A stretch of 64,000 nucleotides of DNA from Climacium dendroides (Eukaryota; Streptophyta; Bryopsida; Hypnales; Climaciaceae), in NCBI GenBank assembly GCA_950106755.1, contig OX467083.1:22935029-22999028 (forward strand), read 5' to 3'. Numbering within the stretch: the first letter of the stretch is position 1; every line of letters starts with the position of its first letter. Under the pieces are notes generated by a model, which saw only the letters and a program-made list of their open reading frames with translations, was not told the origin of the DNA and did no database searches. Made by a program: the position numbers and the translations under genes. This document shows positions 1 to 10,052 of this stretch, piece after piece.

Positions 1-10
1 CGAGAAGCAA

Positions 11-64
11 TATGTCCCTCCGTGCAGTTTAGAACGGCCGCTCTGAACTGAATGGAGGGATATA
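11..64. repeat. Imperfect 54-bp palindrome, isolated relative of the 7-8 kb satellite motif
   Basis: The inner 26 bp (25-50) is a near-palindrome built on AGAACGG/CCGCTCT, the same dyad that recurs in the 7.0-8.4 kb satellite. It is framed by outer arms carrying TCCCTCC (about 15-21) and GGAGGGA (about 54-60), so the inverted repeat extends symmetrically about 37/38. A weaker trace (CTATTCAGAGTAGCC) follows near 108. It may be the edge of another array that lies outside the window. Confidence 0.6.
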
Positions 65-2094
65 TTGAACAAAGGGAGCAATAAAAAAATGCAAGGGGCA
101 CCCGAGATCTATTCAGAGTAGCCACATTGAATTGACTGGAGGGAAGAATCAAGAAAATAAAGAGGGAATCCAGTGGCAATGATCAAGTCTTCACGAGTTT
201 TGACTGGAAATCAGTTTATACGATGAGGTTTTCTGGCATCTTTCAATTGATGGGAACTATCAACATGATATCATGGAGGTCACTCCAATTTATAAATGGG
301 TGACACTAATTATTATAAATTAATGTGGATGGAATGCCATTCGAGCATTGTCTGATGTAGTAGATTTCAATGCTAAAGAATTCCAGCATTGTATAAATCA
401 TGACTCTGAATTAGCACACCACTGTGGATAATTGATTGTCTACGAGAATGTGAATAACTATTCGGAATCAAATAACAGTCCATTTCAAGTTCACAATTTA
501 CACAAACTACAATGAGCACAATTCCAGAATTTGCTTTGTAGCAAATGCAGCAATTTGTCTAACGGGAAGCTACGACTCGTCGGTTAATAGTGTTAGATTC
601 TAGGAATGTGGCTTAGTCATTAGTGCAAATGAGAAAAAACGGAAGAAAAAATATGCAATTGTCGAAATCCGTTGAATTTGAGTTCATAGAGACAAAAACC
701 AATCCTATAAACCAGAGAAGTGAAATAGGGAGTAGAGAAAGAATGAGTAGTTCATCGAACTTGAAACAAAGGCGTACAAGGTCAATGGCGCTTCTCAGCA
801 ACAAAGAAGACCTCTAGCGGTTGACAAGGTGGTGCACAATGCCAATGGAACAGGAGAATACGACGCTCGCTATAATATCGACAAACTGAATGATGATACA
901 CAATTCCAAACGATGAACAAGACAAGACAGAAGCCGGAGAAGGTTTTGTATTGTAAGGTTGCACTTCAATGCGGTAGCCGCATATGGCGGCTGCCACGTC
1001 GCCGCCGTAGGGCCACGCTGGTTTTCGAGAAAAAAAATTCACATTAAAAAATTCGGACGTCTTTGTCATGCGTGGCTTCTATGCCAGTCGCTACGCTAGG
1101 TCCATTCAGTGTACTGTCTGAACTAGTTCTCGTCACTTTGATTCTCGTGTTCAGAGGGTACAAGATATTTTCCGAACTACATTGTACAACCTCAATTGTT
1201 TTTCCAAATTCAGTTGCATGTGGTGAAAGGCCTCGACGAAACTGCTACAAGTTTTACAGCAAAGGTTGAGAGTGGAAGGCATTGCATATGGAGATCACAA
1301 GCACACGCACTTCAAGAAGGTTTGTTCACCGCCACTCTTCAATTTCCATAATCCTTAGCAATTTCTTTTTGTTTCAACTCTAAAGAATAGTCGTTTTGGC
1401 TTCCATCGTGGCTTCATTTGCCACCATCACCACTATGCTACATCTTCTATAATAGCTTGAGATTTCTTCATTTAGAGTTTGGGAATGGAAATGCTGAAAT
1501 TCTAAGTGGTGGAGAGGAAGAAGAGGTTTCTTTATATTGTTTAAGGGTTGTGGAAAAGTTTAGTGATTTGATTACTACAAGCCATTGTGAAAGTCAAGTG
1601 TTCAATGAGAGGTAGTCAATTTCCAATGTCAATGAATCCACTTGGAAGTGGTTTTGAGATACCATTGAGAATGATTTTCATTTGCAACTTCTCAGTAGGC
1701 TTCAAGATCCTATTTTGTATTTGTTAGCACATGTAGAAGGGATTCATATTTTCTTAAGACTTTTTTTTTTTCATCCTTGTGAGGTTGTATGTTATAAAAG
1801 AGCCCTTGTAAGGGCTCATCTGTCTTTTTCATTGTTCTTCATGGTCTATATTCTTTCTAAATCATGTTTTTTAGCAAGAAACAAAGATGTGGAACCTAAC
1901 AAAATGCGTACACCAGTGATTTCTAGTAAGATGTTGCAAATTCAAAGATAAGGATTGTTGATTGTAATAGAATAACAATTTTGCATCTTTTCATTTTAGG
2001 GCTTAAGGATTTGGTAGAAGGATCACCTCATTTCCACTCTCCACCTATTAGTAGGGTTGATGTGTTTCATTGTAGGGTTCTTTTGGTTCTAAGC
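65..2094. other. No confident gene; possible upstream exon near 1.4-1.6 kb
   Basis: No recognisable gene or mobile element is seen. A plus-strand open stretch at 1418-1615 contains GGEEEEVSLYCLRVVEKF and could be an upstream exon of the gene at 2.1-3.3 kb, but there is no clean splice pair to prove it. The remaining short ORFs have no family features. Confidence 0.3.
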
Positions 2095-2101
2095 AGATTC
2101 A

Positions 2102-3339
2102 ATGGCTGGCGTTGAAAACTTCAGTAAGTGCTCAGAGCAGCTCAGAGTTCTTTTGAACAATGAGGACTTTGGGTAAGTGACTTCTTCTTTTGCTACACAT
2201 GTTTTTTTGGCTTTCTGCGTTTGCAGCCGTTGTATGATTTTCTACCATACTTATGATTGCTTCATTGAAATTGATTCAAAATTGCTTGAAATAGAGCTCG
2301 TGATTTTTGGCAAGGCTACAAGCTATATTGCTTTGCCCATTATTCTTACTGCGAGACGTCAAAGGAGATGTTCCAAGACACCAAGATGGGTGAATACTAC
2401 ATGGCTTATGTTTTTTTTCTTCAATTTGTATAATTGTATATTTCAAAAACATGTGCAAGATTCAAAGTTTTGGATAATATGTAGGTATCACATGCATGGT
2501 TGTTCCTTAGTGCAATCTCTTTTGGTTTCTTGTTGCAAGTCATGTTATAAGTGCATTGCAGGACACACTTGAATTCCTTGGGGAGTACAATTTGATGCTG
2601 CAATTCGAGATGTGTGGGCCATGATGGAGGAGTATGTCTATGTGCGTCACAACAAGGATTGTACAAACCTTTGGTGAGGTTTTTTGATTGTCAAGTACAA
2701 AATGCTATGTTATATATTAACATTTCTTGGTTGATTTTCATGATCAATTCTTATTAGCATTGTTTCTTTTTTAGGTCATTTGTTGATAATTGTTTAGGTT
2801 TGTAAAGATTTTGCTTGGTTTTTGAGATTTCAGTATGTATTTACTTGGACATGTTAATTTTTGATATGATAATATGTCTTGATTCACATGGCATGTAGGG
2901 CTCTAATAGAAGAATTCGATGATGAAGATGAGCCAAGAATGGTTCCTTGCTACTACAATTCATTGAGGTTTGTAATATAGATTGATTTTGACTTTCAAAT
3001 AGCATAGGAAAAATTTATACCCTTCGATATCTCTTAATTAATTTTTATGCACTTTTCGATTCATGATATTGAATTTTTGATGATGTCAATTTCTTGGGTA
3101 ATGTTGTTATTTTTTGAATTTTGAAGGTTTTATAAAAGATTTCTCATTGAAATATGTATTATTGGTACTTCATTGTTTAGGATGACAAGCACGGGACTGA
3201 ACATTTGCTTAGGGAGTCTCAAGCAATTCACTTTAGAATGGATATTTCTGATGAATTTCGTGCCCGGCTCAATCAATCACAAGCAAATTTGGACAACCTC
3301 ACACCTGAGTGTCGAATGTCCCGTCGTTGCTATCATTGA
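2102..3339 (+). CDS. Four-exon gene of unknown function
   Basis: I do not recognise the family. Four exons with usable splice sites can be chained: 2102-2172 (ATG start, MAGVENFSKCSEQLRVLL; donor GTAAGT), 2563-2673 (after GCAG, donor GTGAGG), 2899-2971 (after TGTAG, donor GTAATA) and 3181-3339 (after TTTAG, ending in TGA). Exon 2 reads DAAIRDVWAMMEEYVYVRHN, exon 3 is acidic (EEFDDEDEPRM), and exon 4 is hydrophilic and probably helical (EHLLRESQAIHFRMDISDEF, then NLTPECRMSRRCYH). Exons 2 to 4 join in phase. The start of exon 2 is out of frame with the rest (a TGA occurs before DAAIRD), so there is either a small indel or an unidentified alternative acceptor. The product would be a small soluble protein of about 110-130 residues. 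It could also be the 3' part of a longer gene, because CAG lies just upstream of the ATG. Confidence 0.45.
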
Positions 3340-4317
3340 AGGAAGACTTCTACTTACTTGTTGTGTGTACATAATTAATTTTTGCTAAGTACCATAGTAC
3401 CGGGAGTAGTTTTATTAGAAAAAGACGTTATGTTTTGTTTCTTTATTTTGTACAGTTTTTTCTAACAAGTAGCTTTCCTACTTTTTGGATAAATTGGAGT
3501 CACTTTGTTACTTTGGGATCTACCTTTTTCTAGGCCACATCAGGAGAACATGACATTTCTATTCAACATGTTTAATTGGATGATTAGTAGATTCCCCCAA
3601 AGACTTTACATGTAGAACTAATTTTTATCAAATATCTAAAGTACAACATTATATATGTGTTGCTCACTAAAAGTAAACAGTTGATGAGATTAATATGGTA
3701 TGTGGAACTTCTTCCAAGCATTCAAAATCTTTCTAATCCTTTTGTGTTTTACATTGTAGAAGATTGAATGTTTTATTTTCAAAATTGTTACAAAAACATG
3801 TTGGATATTATAAGTCCCCAAACCCAAGTTCTTGTATTAAAAAAACGAAAAAAAATGTTCAAGTATGTATTTTTGTGCAAGAGATGCTTACATTGTCTTC
3901 AAAATACCATCTTCTATCACTTCTTGCATTTTTTAGAGGGCTACTCTTGCATTTTGGGAGACTTGTAGTGGCATAACTTATATTTTGGGACAATTATTAA
4001 AATGAATATTACATTCCTTGATAACTCATTTGTTTAAGTATCTTCAAAATATTTCATAAAATCATGTTCGAAATTCAAATCACATGAGGTAACCCTAAAT
4101 CTCCAAAGTCCTCCATAGTTCTTTTCGGTCGTTAGATGCTTCATTCTAGTGTTGATCCAAAAAATTTATGTTGTTGCAATGAACTATGCAAAATCATTAA
4201 GTTAGCAAATTAGCAAATTAGCAAATTTTTTTTTTTAAAATTAAAATTATTTTTATGTCTTAGAAGCTTTTAACTTATTAAAAAGCTTATTTATATTAAT
4301 AGTAAAAAGGATTTTTT
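3340..4317. other. AT-rich spacer
   Basis: No gene is seen. Two overlapping short ORFs near 3764-3976 have no family features. The last part (about 4230-4317) runs into an AAAAGGA stretch directly before the rps8 start codon and may be the plastid 5' flank of that fragment. Confidence 0.3.
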
Positions 4318-4438
4318 ATGAGTAACGATACTATTGCTAATATGATTACATGTATAAGAAATGCAAACTTGGAAAAGAATCGTTGAAGTACCAGCCACTA
4401 ATATTACTCGAAATGTCGGAAGAATTTTATTACAAGAC
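4318..4438 (+). pseudogene. rps8: Nuclear copy of plastid DNA: 5' end of rps8
   Basis: The ATG at 4318 opens MSNDTIANMITCIRNANLEK, which matches the characteristic start of plastid ribosomal protein S8 (xNDTIAxMITSIRNA). A stop follows at about 4384, but one frame over the reading continues as VEVPATNITRNVGRILLQ, the next segment of S8, so a 1-2 nt frameshift has broken the copy. About 40 codons are present before the sequence runs into the TIR element at 4440. Full-length S8 is about 130 residues. The AAAAGGA upstream resembles a plastid ribosome-binding site. This is a nuclear plastid-DNA insertion (NUPT), not a working gene, since the surroundings are nuclear-type repeats and introns. Confidence 0.8.
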
Positions 4439-4439
4439 T

Positions 4440-4970
4440 AGCGGTTGGCGCTTGCTATGCTACGCATTCACCATAAAAATTTCATAAGAATTTTTATATA
4501 TTAGATAGAATGCAGAGCAAGAAATAAAATAAAAATTACTAAAATCTTCATATAATTTTTTTTATAAATAAGCATATACTGAAATAAACAATAGAAATGT
4601 AATGAATGATGAATACTATAAAAGATACACATATATTAGAATGTATTAGAAATTTGACCCCATTATTACAAACAATGGCAACCCAAATAGAAGAATTTAA
4701 AGGAAAAACTTGTCAATCTCAAAAGCTTCTTAAACAATTCAATTGTTGTGAAATCCAAAATTGGATCAATCTAATAAATATCTCAAGTCATTTGGTAGTA
4801 GCAATAGAAAATTGAAATTATAAGCTCAAAGCTCACAAAAGCACAAAATTATAGAAATGCAAAAGAAATATAAAGCCAAGAAAAGCATTATCATGCATTC
4901 TATTGAAATATACCAAATTTTTATTAATATGTGATACAATGAATGCATAGCATAGCAAGCATGAGCCCCT
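4440..4970. mobile_element. TIR (MITE-like) element, copy 1
   Basis: The left end at 4440 (AGCGGTTGGCGCTTGCTATG, continuing to GCATTCA) is an imperfect inverted repeat of the right end, which finishes with GCATAGCAAGCATGAGCCCCT at 4970; about 31 bp are involved. The element is 531 bp. A 70-codon ORF inside (4606-4815) has a degenerate counterpart in copy 2, so it may be a relic of coding sequence. It abuts the plastid rps8 fragment. Confidence 0.65.
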
Positions 4971-5034
4971 AGTATTAATGGATTGGTAGCATTTGTGCTA
5001 TTACAGAGGGACTTATGATTTTAGTAGTATGATT

Positions 5035-5838
5035 AGCGGTTGGTGCTTGCTATGCTACGCATTCATCATTAGAATTTTATAAGAATTTTTATGTATTAGA
5101 TAGAATGCAGACCAAAAATTTCAATAAATCTTCAAATAAAAATGCCTAAAATCTTTGTATAATTTTTTTTCTAAGTAAGCATATATAGAAATGTACCATA
5201 GAAATTTATTGAATGATGAATGAAGCATATGCAAATATGCAATGGTAAATACTATAAAAGATACACATACATTAGAAATTTGACTCCATTATTACAGAAA
5301 ATTGCAATTCAAATTGAAGAATTGAAAAGAAAAATTTATAAATCTCAAAAACTTTGTGAACAATTAAATTGTTGTGGAATCCGAAATTTCTTCAATTAAA
5401 TATATTTCTCAAAATCATTTAGTAGTCGCAATAGAAAATTGAAATCATGAAAGCTCAAAGCTCACAAAAGCACAAAATTATAGAAGTGCAAAGAAGTTTA
5501 AAGCCAAGAGAAGCAATGCATTTGCTACCTCTATAATATCATCCTATGGATCCTCTTTAATATCCCCTCAATTGCAACGACTATATTATTTCTATAATAT
5601 CACCCTTGGTAAAAAATGATATCAGAGGTGGTTGTGAAGTGCTACTCTATTTCAGTAATATGACATTGTGTGAAAATATGATTTCTATGTATGCCTGATT
5701 GGAAATATTTTTATAACATTATTAAAATAATTATTTTAAAGACTTATCGAAATCATTATCATGCATTCTATTGAAATATATAAAAAATTTACTAATATGT
5801 GATACAATGAATGCGTAGCATAGCAAGCACGAACCCCT
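5035..5838. mobile_element. TIR (MITE-like) element, copy 2
   Basis: The same ends as copy 1 (AGCGGTTGGTGCTTGCTATG at 5035; GCGTAGCATAGCAAGCAC near 5813-5830, ending CCCCT at 5838). It differs by an extra segment of about 240 bp (about 5520-5760). Both copies are followed by the same tail of about 60 bp (AGTATTAATGG then GCTATTACAGAGG), so they were probably duplicated in tandem together with flanking DNA. Confidence 0.65.
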
Positions 5839-7037
5839 AAGTATTAATGGTAGCATTTGTGCTATTACAGAGGAAGTTATAATTTTAGTAGTATGATGAT
5901 GCTTCGTTTAGACTCGGCTTAAGTTTGGCAGAGGTTCGGTTTAGGTTTGGTTTGGGCCGGCTGGAGGTTCAGTTTAGGTTTGGCGGAGGTTTGGTTGGTT
6001 GTCTTTCCTGTGCCCAGGGTTTGCATTCCGCTCTGAGTCATCGATATCGTGCCTCTCCCTGTACAGTGCTATTTCGTTGTTTGTCTCTCCCGCGCGTATT
6101 TCTGTAGCTTGCATTGTCGTCGTCTTTGTGAAGATTATTGTTTGTCCTGTCTGTGCGGAGCTACGGGAGCACAATCTGGACTCTATTTTTCAATTCCGGT
6201 GCTCGAATCTGGACTCTGTTCTTCAATTCCGATGCGGTGGACAACCTTCAGCAGATTTTGGAGCTCCTTCAATTCCGGTGTGGTGCTTGTGGATACCTTG
6301 TTCGGGCTCTTCCGCTGCAGCTGCGTTCTCCAAAGGCGGTGTCATTGCGAGGTACGTTCTCCGTTGGTATAGGATTTAGGTCCTTTCATTGCAAGCTGCT
6401 TCATTTATTTGTGTTTTTGAATCTTGGTGCAAGCTTGTTGTTTTCTAGAATTGCACAAAAACCATGTACATCTTGCATTGTAGTTTGGTTGCTTTTATCT
6501 ACGTTGATGTCTGTTTGTTGTGATTTTGTGTTTATCTCAAAGCATTTGTTTGTGTAGTGGCAGTATTTAGTTTCATTGGTTTGCGTGTCTTCATTGTTGT
6601 CGCTTTTTTTATAGAGTTCAATCTTGAGGACTCTCATTTTCAATAGCTGTTCAATCCATTCTGCTGCGTCAGTTTGAAAATAGATTCAAATCATAAGAGC
6701 ACTGTGGATTACATTTAATGTATCTTATTAGTTTTCATTGAGTTCCATGTCACTTTAACTTCTGTGCTCAGTATTTGGGATTGAGGACCTGTGCCATTGC
6801 ACTTCATCTGCAGCTATGAGGGATTCCCGAGTTCCAGGAGTCTTAACAAACGAAGTAATCTTATTATTCTAGGCTGAAGAAGCGGAGTATTGAACAGGCA
6901 CATAGCTCAGGTAATCACTACATCCTAATTGATTGCAATGCCAACCATTCTTGAACAATCTGAAACCATGCAAACACAGAAGAATTAGTTAGAACAAGGA
7001 CACCCTATAACTGTGCACATGTTGATGTTGTTGGCAA
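5839..7037. other. Spacer without recognised gene
   Basis: The stretch at 5910-6000 is a G-rich simple region (repeated GGTTTAGGTTTGG and GGAGGTTCGG). Overlapping ORFs in three frames at 5.9-6.6 kb show no domain and no consistent coding frame. Nothing else is seen. Confidence 0.3.
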
Positions 7038-7980
7038 GGTTCAGAGTGGTTGCTCTAAACCTCCTGCTCCATAATGAGCACTATTGAGGTTCAGAGCGAC
7101 CGCTCTGAACCTGCAATTGTGAAATCAGCCAGAGTGGTTTAGAGCGGTCACTCTGAATAGTGAGCGAGTTCATTATGGAGCAAGAGGTTTAGAGCGACCG
7201 CTCTAAACCTCCCTGTGAACGAAATCAGAGTCACAGTTGTGAATTCGGCCACAGAGAGGTCTGAACCTCCTGCTCTATAATGATCTTGCTCACGGTTTAG
7301 AGCGGTCGCTCTAAACCTACAGTAGGGAATTCGGGCATAGGGAGGTTTAGAGCGGTCGCTTTGAACCGTGACCATGCTCATTATGGAGCAGGAGGTTCAG
7401 AGCGACTGCTCTGAACCTACAACTATCGGTTCTGCAAATGGTAGGATTTAGGGCGGTCGTTTTGAACCTCCAGATCCGTCACAAGCGAGGTCATGGTTCA
7501 GAGCGACCGCTCTGAACAAGCATCCCTGCATTGATTTCGAGGTATATGGCGGTCGCTCCAAACTGTGATCACACTCATTATAAACGTGGAGGTTCAGAAC
7601 AACCGCTCTGAAACCAAGTAGTCACCGAAACGAGAGCAGCAGATTCATAGTGGTCACTCCGAACTGCTTGTTCCATAATGAGAGTGGTCACGGTTCAGAG
7701 CGACCGCTCTGAAGCCTCAAGTTGGTAGTTAGGGTCTAGGTTCACATCGGTCGCTCTGATTTTCAATGATGGCAATGAGCGTTGTCACGGTTTAGAGAGA
7801 CCGTTTAGAACATCCTTATGGTTGGAATTAGAGCTACAAGTTCAGAGCGCTCGCTCTGAACCATTCTCGATGTGCTCAAAGCTTATTAGATGTAAGTGCT
7901 CCCTATAGTGAAGAGTGACTGCTTTGATCTTGTACCCTTTCTTTCAGCCATAGGGAGGTTTAGAGCAGTCGCTCCGAACC
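7038..7980. repeat. Satellite of 24-bp palindromes at about 50-bp spacing
   Basis: Each unit carries half-site GGTTYAGAGCG, a 2-nt centre (AC or GT) and the reverse-complement half-site. Dyad centres fall at about 7049, 7099, 7147, 7197, 7305, 7355, 7405, 7456, 7506, 7552, 7602, 7652, 7703, 7750, 7800, 7850, 7918 and 7968. The steps are therefore 46-51 bp, apart from one double step and one of 68. Spacers of about 26 bp vary but recur as a few types (CATTATGGAGCAGGAGG or its reverse complement; GAATTCGGGCATAGGGAGG). Most mutations sit in a single arm. ORFs through it are read-through of the repeat and not genes. Confidence 0.9.
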
Positions 7981-8465
7981 AATTCGGCATGGCTCACTGA
8001 AGTGAGCATCCGATGTGATAGCAGCTCCGCTTAGATCAGGTACGGTGAGACCGGTATCTCTGAACGATGAATTGAATGTTTCATCTGGGAAGACTATAGA
8101 GGATAGAGTACATAGATTGTAGCAATAGAGTCAAAATCCTCAGTTGTGATCATTTCACATTGTACTATGGGATCTAGAGAACCCGATCGATTAGTATAGT
8201 GAAGCCGTTCTGAACTTTAATTAAAACCCAATTAAATAGCAGGAAACCAAGCCTAAACACTAGATATCATGCACGGTCAATAGTAAAGACTTGTCAATAA
8301 GCAGACCGCTGTGAACATCTACACTGAATTCGATGTGGATCCAGATTAGTTTAGAGCGGTTGCTCTAAACTAATCGAAGGGTTAGAACCCCATTAATACG
8401 GGGCCGCTGAGAAGATAGCAATTTTAAGCGGCCTGTATGATTTTGAGCGGCCAGTCTGATTTGAT
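7981..8465. repeat. Decayed edge of the palindrome satellite
   Basis: Degenerate half-sites continue at about 8020-8065, 8200, 8305 and 8400-8450. One well-preserved dyad at 8345-8374 has longer arms (ATTAGTTTAGAGCGG followed by its near reverse complement). Spacing is no longer regular. Confidence 0.6.
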
Positions 8466-10052
8466 TCTTGTGGACATTGCATTTGTCATCATTTTTGTTG
8501 AAGAAATGGAATACAAATGAGTAAATAAAGCAAAAAAAAATCTAATTTTTAAAAATTTCTTCAATAAATAAAAGTAGCAATGGAAATTTTTGATAATAAG
8601 TTTCAAATGTTTTTTTATTTTTTTTATTACCACAACAATCACAATAAATAGCTTCAAGTCCAATTCAACTTGCAAAACAACTATATGCTCTTCTTTTATA
8701 GATTAACTCCAAAAATTCTATTAATGTGCTCTCACCAAAAATGCTTGAAAAATGCAATTTTTTATACAAGTACCAAATTTTTGAAAAAGAATTCTTTTGG
8801 CATCTATAACCATAGAATCTTGTACTATGCTAATTTGAAAACATGTAGTTAATATTTGAGAAAATTCCATCATGTACATTGCAAGATATAAACATTTAAA
8901 TGATTTTTTGGGCCCTGCGAAGAACATGGTAACTACACATCACAAACTCACTTTTCTAAGAAAAAATGTCAAAAATGATTTTTTTTTAAAAATTCTTTTT
9001 CCAAAAGAAGTTGGCCACATGCTTAAAAGTTTTCAAATCATTTAAAATTTTACAACATTTACGAAAAAAATATTAAGTAGAAAAAAGTAGAGAGTAATTC
9101 AAAATATAAAATTGCTAAGAGTTTAATTATAGAGTTGAAAAATAAAAAAATGTCAATTTCAAATGGTTGTAATGTTGTAATAAAAAATCTTTTGATTTTA
9201 GTTTTTTCAAAGGATATTGAAATTCAATGAAATAAAAAACTTCAAACTTAATTTTAGAATAGAAAATCCATAACTACCTACACAGTAAAATTCCTCATTA
9301 CTTTTGACTCATTCATTAAAATGAAATAATTCAAAGCTTTCCATGTATGTACGAAGCTTTTGAAAACCAATTTCAATTTTTTTTAATTTAAAAATTGTTT
9401 TTTTTATTTTGCCTGAACTACCCATTTACAAAAAAAATATTAAACCATAACTTTTGACTTATATTTCCAAATGTCCTAAATTTTAGTGCGTACAAAAGAC
9501 ATTCCATGTCCAACGACGCTAGCGTGTGAGCTTGGAGCGGGGAGCTTGTGAGCGGGGAGCAGGGAGCCTGTGAGCGGAGAACATGGAGCCAAAAATTTCC
9601 CATTTTTTCCCCCTTTCTTTTTTTTGGCAAAAAAAATTCAAAAAATTGATTTTTCTTGGCTGTTTAGGGTGAATTTGGGACCTATGTCCGTGTACCCCAT
9701 GACCGTGGATGTATAGATGTTTATGCAAATTTTTAATCTGTTTTTGTAGAAAACTAGGCAATCTTGTCTTGTGAACATTGCCGTGGGAACTCTTCACCGT
9801 TTTCAGCACTCATGATACTCAGCGTTGCTGTACGAGCAGGAATTTAAAACATTTTGTATTGCAAAGTTTCTTGCAATTAAAAATAACGGCAAAAACTTTA
9901 GAGGGTTTAGGGAAGGCATTGGCTAAAATTGATACGTCAGTGGAAATATAGATAGAACTTTTGATGGGAAAATTTGGCATAAGAATTTTGCAACTATAAT
10001 ATATAAAGAAGAGTTCATTACAACTGAAGTGCATACAGAAACGTGTCTATGC
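8466..10052 (-). repeat. AT-rich dispersed repeat R1 (minus-oriented copy) and flank
   Basis: From about 8690 to 9500 this is a diverged reverse-complement copy of the sequence at 26.1-27.0 kb and 41.0-41.85 kb. Shared stretches include CAAGTACCAAATTTTTGAAA (8769) and the reverse complement of AAGATCCTATGGTTATATGT. The stretch at 9525-9585 is a short GC-richer repeat of GAGCGGGGAGC-like units. No gene is seen; ORFs here are AT-rich read-through. About 9830-10052 may be the 3' untranslated region of the gene to the right. Confidence 0.55.

Noticed and set aside
5925..6557. Overlapping ORFs up to 139 codons
   Set aside because: Several frames are open at once, composition is Cys/Leu/Ser-rich low-complexity, and no domain or splice model was found.
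7038..7980. CRISPR-like geometry (24-bp palindromic repeat, 26-bp spacer)
   Set aside because: Repeats vary from unit to unit, spacers recur in both orientations, no cas genes are present and the setting is a eukaryotic nuclear genome. A palindromic satellite explains it better.
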